IMG/VR virus record: IMGVR_UViG_3300045738_001664
Span: 1 to 34,382 of that record
Length of the DNA: 34,382 bases
Strand: one strand, 5' to 3'
From: a virus
The notes under the pieces are model-generated. The model ran no database searches. It was not told the origin of the DNA and saw only the letters and a program-made list of their open reading frames with translations. Below are positions 7,655-16,300 of this stretch, in pieces. Numbering within the stretch: position 1 is the stretch's first letter; each line of letters opens with the position of its first letter. Made by a program: the position numbers and the translations under genes.

Positions 7655-9214
7655 ATGATTGATTTGAATGATGAAAAAGCTTGGGATCTTTTCAAGCAGG
7701 GCTTTACAAAAGGTGTATTCCAATTAGAGAGTAATCTGGGTAGGTCTTGGTCTAAAAAATTAGCACCTTCTAACATAGAAGAATTAGCTGCACTAATAGC
7801 CCTGATCCGACCGGGTTGCCTGAAGGCTATCATTGATGGCAAGTCTATGACACAGCGTTTTGTAGACAGGAAGCACAAAAAGGAAGACGTTACCTATTTG
7901 CATAGTTCTTTAGAGGACATACTAAAGCCCACGTATGGGGTTCTTGTCTATCAAGAGCAATCCATGCGTATAGCACAAAAGCTTGCGGGGTTTGATTTAA
8001 AAAAGGCTGACGACTTACGCAAGGCAATTGGAAAAAAGAAAGCCGACCTTATGGCCCTAATTAAAACAGACTTCATCGCAGGATGCAAAAGCCAAGGTAT
8101 TGTAGATGAAATTACGGCAAATGAAATCTTCGGGTGGATTGAGAAATCCTCCCGCTATTCATTTAACAAATCTCACGCAGTGGCGTATGCATTTGACTCC
8201 TACTGGTCTGCTTGGTACAAAGCAAACCACACCAGTGAGTTTTTCCTGTCTTACTTATTTTATGCCTCAGAGAAACAAGACCCGCACCAAGAGGTTTATG
8301 AACTCGTGTCTGAGGCCAAGCTGTTTGACATTGAGGTTAAACTACCAAAGCTTTCATCTTTTAGCACAAAATTCAGCATTAAAGAAGATGGGCTTTATTT
8401 TGGAATCAAAGATGTTAAATCACTTACTGGAGTTACTGGGGATAAGGTCATTCGGGCCATTGAAGAAACTTCGGAGGAACTAGAAAAAAATCCGAAGGAC
8501 TTTAATTGGATGGACATTATTGTATATTTGTCACCAAAAATTAATGCGACCGCTTTTAAAGCCCTTTGCTCGATTGGTTTCTTCTCGACAAAGACTACGA
8601 ACATTTCAAGAAACAGAGCATTATACGAATATCTTATTTTTAGAGAATTAACTAAAGCAGAAACAACTTGGGTTCAAAATAACTACCCCGATAGACAGTG
8701 GCAGGAAATGTATGATTGCCTTATGGAATTAGCACCCACGAAAAAAGGGGGTGGCGGGACAAGCAGAGAAGAAAGAAGTCAGATAGTTTATAATGAGGCA
8801 AACTTCCTTGTACACCCGCCCTACGATCTTTCCGATGATCCGGCTTGGATTATCGAGCAGGAAAATAAATTCCTAGGCTGTCCCATTTCGCTGTCAAGAA
8901 TTGATGCTGCGGACACTTCTGTTGCGAACACTTACTGTAGGGACGTATTAAATGGAAAAACCGGTAAAAACATATGCATCGCAGCAAATGTAAACAGGGT
9001 GGCAACCACAATCGTTAAGCGAGGTAAAACGAAGGGGAGAAGAATGGCGTTCTTGACCATAGAAGACGCGACATGCTCCCTAGACAGCGTCGTTGTATTC
9101 CCAGAGGCTAGAGAGAGATATCAATTTGTTTTATATGAAGGCAATAATCTCTTGCTTTGCGGCAATATAGAAAAGGGTAATTCCTTTATTGTAAACAAAA
9201 TCCATGAAATATAG
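7655..9214 (+). CDS. dnaE: DNA polymerase III alpha, C-terminal piece (fingers, HhH, OB)
   Basis: This 519-residue protein is the second half of the split polymerase. It begins at the fingers domain: DEKAWDLFKQGFTKGVFQLES corresponds to the LDD-KSF...FQLES region that in DnaE follows the third catalytic Asp by about 40 residues. Family segments follow: LIALIRPG, YGVLVYQEQSM, LAGFDLKKADDLRKAIGKKK, SRYSFNKSHAVAYA. Then comes a helix-hairpin-helix-like part (INATAFKALCSIGFF) and a C-terminal OB fold (GRRMAFLTIEDATCSLDSVV). A tau-binding tail as in E. coli is missing. The start ATG has only a weak ribosome binding site, so translation may be coupled to the exonuclease gene; an in-frame stop at 7646-7648 rules out an earlier start. 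The pieces together make 1059 residues and must associate to work. Confidence 0.92.
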   Translation: MIDLNDEKAWDLFKQGFTKGVFQLESNLGRSWSKKLAPSNIEELAALIALIRPGCLKAIIDGKSMTQRFVDRKHKKEDVTYLHSSLEDILKPTYGVLVYQEQSMRIAQKLAGFDLKKADDLRKAIGKKKADLMALIKTDFIAGCKSQGIVDEITANEIFGWIEKSSRYSFNKSHAVAYAFDSYWSAWYKANHTSEFFLSYLFYASEKQDPHQEVYELVSEAKLFDIEVKLPKLSSFSTKFSIKEDGLYFGIKDVKSLTGVTGDKVIRAIEETSEELEKNPKDFNWMDIIVYLSPKINATAFKALCSIGFFSTKTTNISRNRALYEYLIFRELTKAETTWVQNNYPDRQWQEMYDCLMELAPTKKGGGGTSREERSQIVYNEANFLVHPPYDLSDDPAWIIEQENKFLGCPISLSRIDAADTSVANTYCRDVLNGKTGKNICIAANVNRVATTIVKRGKTKGRRMAFLTIEDATCSLDSVVVFPEARERYQFVLYEGNNLLLCGNIEKGNSFIVNKIHEI

Positions 9215-9243
9215 TTGCCTTATAGTGATTAATAAGCTACTAT
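9215..9243 (+). promoter_or_regulatory. sigma70-type promoter before ssb
   Basis: TTGCCT (9215-9220) and TACTAT (9238-9243) are 17 bases apart, in the 48-base gap between the polymerase C-piece and the SSB gene. It is a fair match to the host housekeeping consensus. It would let SSB and the downstream glycan genes be transcribed independently of the polymerase. Confidence 0.6.
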
Positions 9244-9262
9244 AGGCATTAAAGGAGTATTG

Positions 9263-9580
9263 ATGAATAACTGCACTTTCACGGGATATCTTACAGATAA
9301 CCCAGACACAGAAATCACAGACGGGGTGGCTCATACCACCTTTAGGATGGTAACATATAATTATGTTAGAAATAAGCACGGCCAAAAAAAGAGATACCCG
9401 ACCACACTAACGTTCGAGGCTTGGCATACTGGGGCGGAAACCATAGCTAAGTTAGCGGAAAAGGGCACAAAAATGACCGTGCATGCGTCAGCCAGAAATG
9501 GCGAGCTTCAAGCGGCTGACAATGATGATATACGTTTTAGGGTAAACGAATTCGACTTCGGATGCTTGGACAAGGAATAA
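9263..9580 (+). CDS. ssb: single-stranded DNA-binding protein
   Basis: This 105-residue protein resembles a short bacterial-type SSB, an OB fold that coats single-stranded DNA at the replication fork. The order of segments fits: MNNCTFTGYLTDNPDTE (SSB start, as in VxLxGxLTxDPE), HTTFRMVTYNYV, TLTFEAWHTGAETIAKLAEKGTKMTV (as in the W-x-x-A-E-x-x-x-K-G-x-x-V region), then a strand with RFRVNEFDFG. The acidic C-terminal tip of typical SSB is reduced to DFGCLDKE. The ATG at 9263 sits after AAAGGAGTATTG; an adjacent TTG at 9260 is a poorer start. Placed directly after the polymerase genes, it completes a minimal fork set. The next gene begins one base after its stop. Confidence 0.82.
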   Translation: MNNCTFTGYLTDNPDTEITDGVAHTTFRMVTYNYVRNKHGQKKRYPTTLTFEAWHTGAETIAKLAEKGTKMTVHASARNGELQAADNDDIRFRVNEFDFGCLDKE

Positions 9581-9581
9581 T

Positions 9582-11267
9582 ATGAGAAAAAAGAGAATCT
9601 TATTTTGTAGCGAAGCAACATTCCTTAATACTGGATATGCCACCTACACGAGGGAAATATTAAACTATCTCTATGGCACTGAGAAATATGAATTAGCAGA
9701 AATGGCCTCTTATGGCCAGCGAAATGATCCGCGAGCCGCCAATATACCTTGGACGTATTACGGTGTCGCACCAAACGTCGACTGTGAGCCAAGGGCTTTA
9801 CAGGAAGAGATCGAAATGTACAGCTCTTCTGGAACCAACCAGTTCGGTGAGTGGATCTTTGAGCATGTTTGCTTAGATTTCATGCCCGACATTGTCTGCG
9901 ACATCCGCGACTTTTGGATGCTTGATTTTGAAGAACGCTCCCCGTTTCGCCCGCTTTTCAAGTGGGCGGTTATGCCCACGGTTGACGCAAGGCCCCAAGC
10001 ACGGCAATGGGTTGCAACATACCAATCTGCTGACGCTTGTTTTACATACTCTGACTGGGCGGGAAAAATTTTAAGAGATCAATCTGGGGACAAGATTAAC
10101 TACCTTGGAAGTGCTCCCCCTTCTGCACACCCAGCATATAACCCCGTAGAAGATAAGCATGCCCACAAGTTAAGATATGGTATCGATCCAGAATATAAAA
10201 TTATTGGAACGGTAATGCGTAACCAAAGACGCAAGCTTTACCCAGACTTGTTTGAGGCGTTTCGGAAATTCTTAGATGCCTCCGAAGATAAGAAATTCTA
10301 TCTGTATTGCCACACATCATATCCAGATTTGGGCTGGGACATTCCAGAGTTGATCTTAGAGAATGGTTTGTCATCTCACGTTATGTTCACCTATATTTGT
10401 CCAGAAACAAAAAAGCCGTTCCCGTCGTTGTTTAAGGGGGCTATTGCACAGTCTCCATTTACCGGAAAGTGGGGAGCGACCCTTTCAAACGTGAAGAATG
10501 GTGTGTCTTATGAAGACCTGTCTAGCATCATTAACCTTTTTGATCTTTATACTCAGTATGCGAATTGCGAGGGTTTTGGTCTTCCGTATGTAGAAGCTGC
10601 GGCCTGTGCGGTACCCGTTTGCGGTACAGACTATTCTGCCATGGAAAGTGAAATTAGAAAGCTCGAAGGATACCCAATTAAGATAAAGGCACTCTATAAA
10701 GAACTAGAGACGGGTTGTTTGCGAGCCGTTCCAGACAACGACGAAGCCTGTAAGCTATTTCTAGAGTTCTTCTCCAAAACACCAGAAGAAAGACTAGCCG
10801 AAGGAAAGAGAACACGAGAAAATTTTGACAAACATTACCAGTGGGATAAAAGCGGCTCTCAATGGGAGAAATTCTTTGATAGCTTTGAACCTTTGCCGAT
10901 TGAGCAAACGTGGGCCTCTCCACCCAGAATATACAACCCCAACCCAAAGCCGTCAGAAGAAGAAATTGAGGGTGTGGGTATGGGAAACTTGGCTAGATGG
11001 TTAATTACAGACGTGCTAGGTGATCCATCAAAGCTCAACACATTCTTTGAAGCTAGGTTAACGAGAGACCTTATGTACCGTACCGCCACGGGTTCAACTG
11101 GGGGCATGTATTTTAACGAATCTTCCGCTGCTTTTGAAGGCGTGAACCAAAGAGTTAATTTTAATTTTGATTTAGCTTATGACCAAATGGTTCAACAGTG
11201 CCAGAGAACAAACAATTGGGAACAAAAAAGGGTCGAGACGATGAAGCAAAAGGGAGTCATTAAATGA
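9582..11267 (+). CDS. GT4-type glycosyltransferase with C-terminal extension
   Basis: This 561-residue GT-B transferase moves a sugar from a nucleotide donor. The N-terminal Rossmann half contains FCSEATFLNTGYATYTREIL, an acceptor-loop signature of family 4. The C-terminal half has GTVMRNQRRKLYPDLFEAF and the donor-site E-x7-E motif at Glu330 and Glu338 (CEGFGLPYVEAAACAVPV). After about residue 440 a roughly 120-residue extension continues (PPRIYNPNPKPSEEE and LARWLITDVLG), of unknown role. Its stop overlaps the next ATG by four bases. It opens the main glycan block right after ssb. Donor and acceptor cannot be read from sequence. Confidence 0.87.
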   Translation: MRKKRILFCSEATFLNTGYATYTREILNYLYGTEKYELAEMASYGQRNDPRAANIPWTYYGVAPNVDCEPRALQEEIEMYSSSGTNQFGEWIFEHVCLDFMPDIVCDIRDFWMLDFEERSPFRPLFKWAVMPTVDARPQARQWVATYQSADACFTYSDWAGKILRDQSGDKINYLGSAPPSAHPAYNPVEDKHAHKLRYGIDPEYKIIGTVMRNQRRKLYPDLFEAFRKFLDASEDKKFYLYCHTSYPDLGWDIPELILENGLSSHVMFTYICPETKKPFPSLFKGAIAQSPFTGKWGATLSNVKNGVSYEDLSSIINLFDLYTQYANCEGFGLPYVEAAACAVPVCGTDYSAMESEIRKLEGYPIKIKALYKELETGCLRAVPDNDEACKLFLEFFSKTPEERLAEGKRTRENFDKHYQWDKSGSQWEKFFDSFEPLPIEQTWASPPRIYNPNPKPSEEEIEGVGMGNLARWLITDVLGDPSKLNTFFEARLTRDLMYRTATGSTGGMYFNESSAAFEGVNQRVNFNFDLAYDQMVQQCQRTNNWEQKRVETMKQKGVIK

Positions 11268-12268
11268 ACTCAATAGTAATTACGGGCTGTGCGGGTCTGC
11301 TAGGCTCGCACTTTTCTCGCCACCTGTTAAGTAAAGGCTATCGGGTTATCGGAGTAGACAATTTAAGCGGCGGGTATGCAGATTTTTTACCAGACCACGG
11401 AAATTTTGAATTTCACGGGTTTGGCTTGGAGTCTGGCCTCAAAAGACTCAACGACATCTTCCAGAGAGAAGAACCCATCGCTTGTTACCATTTTGCAGCA
11501 TATGCAGCCGAAGGATTGTCCCCCTTTATAAGGCATTTTAATTACACCAACAACGTATTAGCATCAGTAAACGTTACCAACGCTTGTATAAATTCAGGCT
11601 GCAAGCTGATCTTTACTTCGTCTATGGCTGTTTACGGAAGGCACTACCCCCCGTTTACCGAGAACATGGCACCGGCACCAATTGACCCTTATGGAATCGC
11701 TAAGTATACGGTAGAAATGGATATCAAGCAGGCCAGACATCAATTTGGCTTACGCTACAATATAATTCGCCCTCACAATGTCGTGGGGATCTACCAGAAC
11801 ATCTGGGATCGTTATCGTAACGTCATCGGCATTTTTATACGACGAGTTTTAGACCTTAAGCCCATGCTCATATATGGAGACGGGGAACAAACCCGTGCTT
11901 TTTCTGATATAAAATATTACATGGAGCCGTTTGAGAAACTAATCGACAGCACCCATGACAGCCACATATTTAATATTGGTGCCGACAAATACTGGACGAT
12001 AAATGAAGTAGCTAGAATCGTAGAGACGGTCGCCAGCAAATATGGACACAAGGCTACTATAGAAAATGTAGAGGCTCGCCACGAAGCCAAGCATGCATAC
12101 TGCGATCATACGAAGGCCAAAGACCCCAAGGGTTTAAACTTCGTGGATCATACAGACTTAGAAAAACTAATTGATGAAATGTTTGACTGGGCCATGTGTC
12201 AACCAAAACGCGAAATGAAATCAATGGAGTACGAAGTTAAAAAGGGGATATATGACTACTGGAAATAG
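11264..12268 (+). CDS. NAD-dependent epimerase/dehydratase (UDP-hexose epimerase-like)
   Basis: This 334-residue extended short-chain dehydrogenase acts on a nucleotide sugar, most likely as a UDP-hexose 4-epimerase or a relative. The NAD-binding GxxGxxG is TGCAGLLGSHF near the start. The catalytic set is visible: FTSSMAVYG (Ser/Thr), and Tyr143 and Lys147 in DPYGIAKY. RPHNVVG and YGDGEQTRAFSDI follow the GalE plan. A His/Glu-rich segment (ENVEARHEAKHAY) in the C-terminal part fits substrate-end variation. It overlaps the genes on both sides, so it is part of one operon. Whether it makes galactose, a uronic acid or another sugar is not decided by the sequence. Confidence 0.85.
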   Translation: MNSIVITGCAGLLGSHFSRHLLSKGYRVIGVDNLSGGYADFLPDHGNFEFHGFGLESGLKRLNDIFQREEPIACYHFAAYAAEGLSPFIRHFNYTNNVLASVNVTNACINSGCKLIFTSSMAVYGRHYPPFTENMAPAPIDPYGIAKYTVEMDIKQARHQFGLRYNIIRPHNVVGIYQNIWDRYRNVIGIFIRRVLDLKPMLIYGDGEQTRAFSDIKYYMEPFEKLIDSTHDSHIFNIGADKYWTINEVARIVETVASKYGHKATIENVEARHEAKHAYCDHTKAKDPKGLNFVDHTDLEKLIDEMFDWAMCQPKREMKSMEYEVKKGIYDYWK

Positions 12269-13019
12269 ACTGAATCTTCCAGATGTAACTATCTTCACAT
12301 TCTGCTGGGGTTCGGAACATGTAGAAAAATCACTTAGGGCCATGCTTATCGGCATGGATCAGGTTGATTTTAAGAAATCTGTTCTGATTACTGATAGCAG
12401 TAAAACAGATCTGAGTTTGTTTCAAGACGTAATAAACAGAAACAATATCGAAGTCTGCGACGTGGTAACGGGCTTAAATTCAAATCTAAAAGATGACGAC
12501 GAGAATAGGGAGGGCTTTTGTGAATCTTTTGTGCAACAAGCAAATAAATATATTTTAGATGATTTTTGTTTGAATGTTCAGCACGACTCGACTATTCTAG
12601 ACGCATCCAAGTGGGACGATGCATACCTGCAATATGACTATATTGGTGCCCCTTGGCCAATGGATATTATTCAAGCAAGCGACATGGTTGCTGGCCGCAT
12701 AGAGGAAATACCCAACGTTGTTGGCAACGGGGGGTTTTCCCTGAGAACACGAAAGTTTGTAGAAGAATCGGCCAAGCTTGGATGGGAACATAAAAACGAA
12801 GACCTCAATATCTGTGTTTTCAATTATGACCACATGATCGATAAGGGAATAAAATTTGCACCCCCAGAGCTTGCAATAACATTTTCCGTAGAGCACCCGA
12901 TGCCATACAAGCACTTTACGAGAGACTTGGTATTCACATATGACTCGTTTGGTTTTCACGGTGAATTTAACGCCGGTGGCATGCAATTTATAAATCACTA
13001 CGCTATTACAGGAATATAA
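12252..13019 (+). CDS. DUF5672-like glycosyltransferase
   Basis: This 255-residue protein carries the marks of the DUF5672 transferase-like family: a QHDS acidic pair followed by W, then YDYIGAPWP, then VGNGGFSLRTRKFVE and an ED pair in NEDLNICV. In this family the Asp-rich segment and the GNGGFSLR loop are thought to form the donor site. There is no signal peptide, so it is cytoplasmic. It starts 17 bases inside the preceding epimerase gene and ends three bases before the next transferase. The donor and acceptor are unknown. Confidence 0.75.
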   Translation: MTTGNRLNLPDVTIFTFCWGSEHVEKSLRAMLIGMDQVDFKKSVLITDSSKTDLSLFQDVINRNNIEVCDVVTGLNSNLKDDDENREGFCESFVQQANKYILDDFCLNVQHDSTILDASKWDDAYLQYDYIGAPWPMDIIQASDMVAGRIEEIPNVVGNGGFSLRTRKFVEESAKLGWEHKNEDLNICVFNYDHMIDKGIKFAPPELAITFSVEHPMPYKHFTRDLVFTYDSFGFHGEFNAGGMQFINHYAITGI

Positions 13020-13022
13020 TAT

Positions 13023-14147
13023 ATGAAAGTGCTATACATAGGATATTACAAAGAAAATAGCGATTGGGGCAAATTAACCTCAAACAACATCCTCGCCCTA
13101 GACTCGGCTGGCGTAGATGTTGCGTGTAGGGCAATTAGTCTGGGTGTGGATAGGCAGATATCTGGAAGACTAGAAGAGCTAGAAAAGAAAAGCATAGATG
13201 ACTGCGATCTCTGCATTCAGCACGTCTTTCCAGATAACATGGTGGGTAGCAATAAATTCAAAAAGAATATTGCCATATTTGGAAATAGCTTTGTAGAGCT
13301 TGAACATACCACATCTGTAGAAAAACTAGAGCTAGCCGATGAGGTGTGGGTTCCGAGTGCTTGCTCTGCGGAATACCTAGGATCGATTTTGAATAAACCC
13401 TGTAAATATGTCCCCTTTGCCTGCCAGATAGATGATTACACCAAACCATATCAAAACATAGAAATTCCGCAAGCCCAAAACCAGTTTAAATTTTATTCAT
13501 TTGTAGACCCAAGTGATGCTAAGGCATTAGATACTACTCTGTCATGTTTTCACTCCGAATTTGATTCATCAGAAGGTGTTGCACTAATACTATTATCGAC
13601 ATCAAATATGGATGGAGCCAAGGACAAGATAGACAACGTGTCTTTAGATGTCAAGCGGGCGTTAGGGCTACAAAAAGATCCATCAATGTACATTAGGGAT
13701 ATAATTATAACAGAGTCTAATTTAACGGAGTCAAATTTATACGAAATGCACCAATATGGCGACTGCTTTTTAAGCTTGGGCGGGGGAGACCCTTGGTCAC
13801 CACATGTGCTTGACGCTATGGCCTTTGGTAGCACCCCAATAGCAACCGCTTGGGGAGGAACCAAGTCCTTTTTGAAGGACAATGGCACGCTTGTTAGCGG
13901 TAGTTTCCAGTGCCGTAAAACTACTAAGGAAACCAGATCCGAGTCCAACCTAGGAAAAGACTACCTCTTGCTCCCCTGCCACAGAGAAACAAGATTGGCT
14001 ATGCGTAATGCCTATAACAACTGGCTGGAAAACCCCATAAAACACGCGAAAGACAGCAGGGTTAAGGGGCTAGAAAGGGCAAAAGAATTTTCACTACAGA
14101 ACGTAGGAAAGATAATGAAGGAGAGGCTGGAAAATGCTGAAAACTGA
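13023..14147 (+). CDS. GT-B glycosyltransferase, family 4-like
   Basis: This 374-residue protein begins with a Rossmann strand (MKVLYIGYYKENSDWGKL). It has the linker region ADEVWVPSACSAEYLGSI and KYVPFACQI typical of GT4. The donor region is GDCFLSLGGGDPWSPHVLDAMAFGSTPIAT, here with Asp where the second Glu of E-x7-E is usual (LDAM for LEAM) and Gly-Asp for the first. That difference may alter catalysis or donor choice. The start overlaps nothing; the end overlaps the next gene by 14 bases. It is one of two adjacent GT4-like genes, perhaps an old duplication, although the N-terminal halves differ strongly. Confidence 0.78.
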   Translation: MKVLYIGYYKENSDWGKLTSNNILALDSAGVDVACRAISLGVDRQISGRLEELEKKSIDDCDLCIQHVFPDNMVGSNKFKKNIAIFGNSFVELEHTTSVEKLELADEVWVPSACSAEYLGSILNKPCKYVPFACQIDDYTKPYQNIEIPQAQNQFKFYSFVDPSDAKALDTTLSCFHSEFDSSEGVALILLSTSNMDGAKDKIDNVSLDVKRALGLQKDPSMYIRDIIITESNLTESNLYEMHQYGDCFLSLGGGDPWSPHVLDAMAFGSTPIATAWGGTKSFLKDNGTLVSGSFQCRKTTKETRSESNLGKDYLLLPCHRETRLAMRNAYNNWLENPIKHAKDSRVKGLERAKEFSLQNVGKIMKERLENAEN

Positions 14148-15114
14148 AAACATTATTAACAGGGTGGGTAGAACAAACAAAACGTATAACGTACTTACAT
14201 TTAATACTCACGAAAGATATCAGTCCCAACTAGCCAAAACTGGGCATAATTTTTATGCTTTTACTTACGAAGGGGGTAAAGATTGGTACTCTGGCCACGC
14301 ACCAATGCCGGATAATTACTATGTGTTACCTAAAAACGCCATGTATCCGGCCATAAACTTTGACTTCATTCTTTCCAATAGCAAGTTTGGTCAATTTCAG
14401 ACAGCGTTTCAGATAAATAGATCGCTACAGATACCGATCATATCCCTAGAACACACCTTGCCACTTCAAAATTGGCCAGAACAACAATTACAGGAATTTC
14501 AGTCCATGAATGGTGATATCAATGTATTTATTACTGAGTACTCAAAGAAGGAGTGGAGCATGGAGGGCGAAGTAATTTACCACTCGATTGATGCCGAACT
14601 TTTCAAACCCGCCGAACACCCTTCTAGGGAAAAGGTAATTTTAACTGTTGCTCATGATTTTATTAACCGAGACTACGCTCTTAATTATCACGGCTGGAAT
14701 AGAATCACTGAGGGGCTAGATCGTAAAGCAATAGGAGAAACAGAGGGATTATCCAAACAAAGCGAGTCTGTAGAGGATTTAATTAGTGAATATCAGAATG
14801 CCCTGATTTATATCAATCCCAGCACCCTTAGTCCTGTGCCGACATCTTTACTGGAAGCCATGTCCTGTGGCTGTGCTATTGTTACCACCGAGACGTGTGA
14901 GATTCCAAATATTATCAAACATGGTGTAAATGGTTTTATGTCAAACGATGAGCCAGAACTTAGAAAGTACTGCGAACAGCTACTGGCTGATCCAGAACTT
15001 GCTTTCAAGATGGGGGCAGCGGCCAGAGAAACAATTAAAGAGAAATTTTCACAGAATCGGTTTGTTGATGAATGGAACAAAATTTTTGACAAGGCATACG
15101 AGGTGATAAAATGA
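14134..15114 (+). CDS. GT4-type glycosyltransferase
   Basis: This 326-residue GT-B protein has a short N-terminal acceptor half (NVLTFNTHERYQSQLAKTGH) and a clear GT4 donor half: KVILTVAHDFINRDYALNY, then YINPSTLSPVPTSLLEAMSCGC with Glu241, then NIIKHGVNGFM and the C-terminal helix KEKFSQNRFVDEWNKIF. The first Glu of E-x7-E is replaced in the STLSPVPTSLLEAM stretch. It starts inside the preceding transferase gene and its stop overlaps the following ATG by four bases. The fold is secure; the sugar is unknown. Confidence 0.8.
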   Translation: MLKTENIINRVGRTNKTYNVLTFNTHERYQSQLAKTGHNFYAFTYEGGKDWYSGHAPMPDNYYVLPKNAMYPAINFDFILSNSKFGQFQTAFQINRSLQIPIISLEHTLPLQNWPEQQLQEFQSMNGDINVFITEYSKKEWSMEGEVIYHSIDAELFKPAEHPSREKVILTVAHDFINRDYALNYHGWNRITEGLDRKAIGETEGLSKQSESVEDLISEYQNALIYINPSTLSPVPTSLLEAMSCGCAIVTTETCEIPNIIKHGVNGFMSNDEPELRKYCEQLLADPELAFKMGAAARETIKEKFSQNRFVDEWNKIFDKAYEVIK

Positions 15115-15527
15115 AATTACAGGTTTTAAAATCAGATCAAGACTCTATTGAAAACTTTACACAGGTTTTTGTAAGCCCCAATGAGATTGATCTTAAGGAC
15201 ATATCTGATAACGAATGCGAAACAATAATCGCACCAGATGTATTGGATAGCTTCTCGGCTCAAAATATAGCCGAGTTGATTAAAGCGTTGCTCTCCAAGT
15301 TAAGGTTGGGCGGTGAGATATCGATAGGGGGTACAGATGTGAGGCTATTCTCCAAGTGTACCCTAAACGGGTCGCTATCAGTAAGCGAAGCGTCTGACAT
15401 AGCTGGACAGATGGAATCCATGACGGCATTACCAATGATACAAGACATGCTAACAAGTGCTGGTCTAAGGATTCTATCTTCGCATCTAAATGGTATTCAC
15501 TTTGAAATAAAAGCAACAAGGGGGTAA
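15111..15527 (+). CDS. degenerate methyltransferase-like protein
   Basis: This 138-residue protein looks like the second half of a class I SAM-dependent methyltransferase: LLSKLRLGGEISIGGTDVRLFSK matches the strand-4/5 region where L-x-PGG occurs, and MLTSAGLRILSSHLNGIHFEIKATR matches the C-terminal strand pair. The first half, with the glycine-rich SAM-binding motif, is absent or too altered to see. It is therefore either inactive, a partner for another protein, or reused. It overlaps both the start (ATGA) and the reading of the operon closely, so it is being kept as a gene. The function is an inference from shape only. Confidence 0.45.
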   Translation: MKLQVLKSDQDSIENFTQVFVSPNEIDLKDISDNECETIIAPDVLDSFSAQNIAELIKALLSKLRLGGEISIGGTDVRLFSKCTLNGSLSVSEASDIAGQMESMTALPMIQDMLTSAGLRILSSHLNGIHFEIKATRG

Positions 15528-15529
15528 GC

Positions 15530-16300
15530 GTGGATTGCTCGAAGTGTATCTTTGCTGAATTTTCCCCGCCTAGCAGTGGTGGCCCACACGGTGTTTTTCA
15601 AACAGGTTGCAGTATAGGCAGGCTGGACACCCTAAAGAATCTGAACAAAGCGAAATTTGTCGAAGACAAGGCGTGTTACGAACTAGCTCAATTTTGTAAT
15701 TTGTACAGAGACGACGAGTGGGCAAAGAAACTTTCTACAGAAGAAGTGCTACAGGATCAAGACTGCTTCGCCTCCGCTGCAAGAAAAGAAATTGAACCCA
15801 CTTTTGGGATTGCGATCTACGACTCGCCACAAGCAACTATTGATGAATTAGAAACAACGGTGTCGTCATTGCTAGAGTCCAAGTACGACAAATCTAAACT
15901 CAGCATAGTAATTTCTACCTCCTTGACCAGACCTATAGTTCAAACGGTTGATTTAGTAAACAGGATCAAGGAAAAAGTAAACAAGGTTAAGGGTATCACG
16001 CATCTTTTCGATAAAAGCAACACGAGAGACAGAGAATGTTTTCAAAAGCTTGTGGGTGCGTCCTACTTTGTTAGAATAGAAGCGAGTCAGAGCATTTCTC
16101 CGTTATGGTTCAACAAAATAGGTGCCTCGTTGAACGAAAGATTAGAGCAGATTACACTGTTCGAGAACAAGGAGGGGGCAACAGCAATCCCGTGCGGCGT
16201 GGTGCGATCTCTTTATCTAGACTTTAATGATTACGATTTAATGGTGAAGGAGTTAAAAAAAATATCTAAGGAGCAAGATAAATATAAACTTTTACCATGA
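15530..16300 (+). CDS. Cys-rich, glycosyltransferase-associated protein
   Basis: This 256-residue protein starts at GTG 15530, two bases after the previous stop, with AGGGGG as ribosome binding site; no ATG fits. Residues 1-50 are Cys-rich: MDCSKCIFAEF, then FQTGCSIGRLD, then DKACYELAQFC, a layout I recall from phage glycan clusters. The rest recalls a reduced GT2 fold: FGIAIYDSPQATIDELETTVSSL, YDKSKLSIVISTS and a later LWFNKIGASLNERLEQI. No DxD was found, so catalysis is doubtful. It may bind metal through the Cys set and pair with a neighbouring transferase. It overlaps the next gene by ATGA. Confidence 0.5.
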   Translation: MDCSKCIFAEFSPPSSGGPHGVFQTGCSIGRLDTLKNLNKAKFVEDKACYELAQFCNLYRDDEWAKKLSTEEVLQDQDCFASAARKEIEPTFGIAIYDSPQATIDELETTVSSLLESKYDKSKLSIVISTSLTRPIVQTVDLVNRIKEKVNKVKGITHLFDKSNTRDRECFQKLVGASYFVRIEASQSISPLWFNKIGASLNERLEQITLFENKEGATAIPCGVVRSLYLDFNDYDLMVKELKKISKEQDKYKLLP

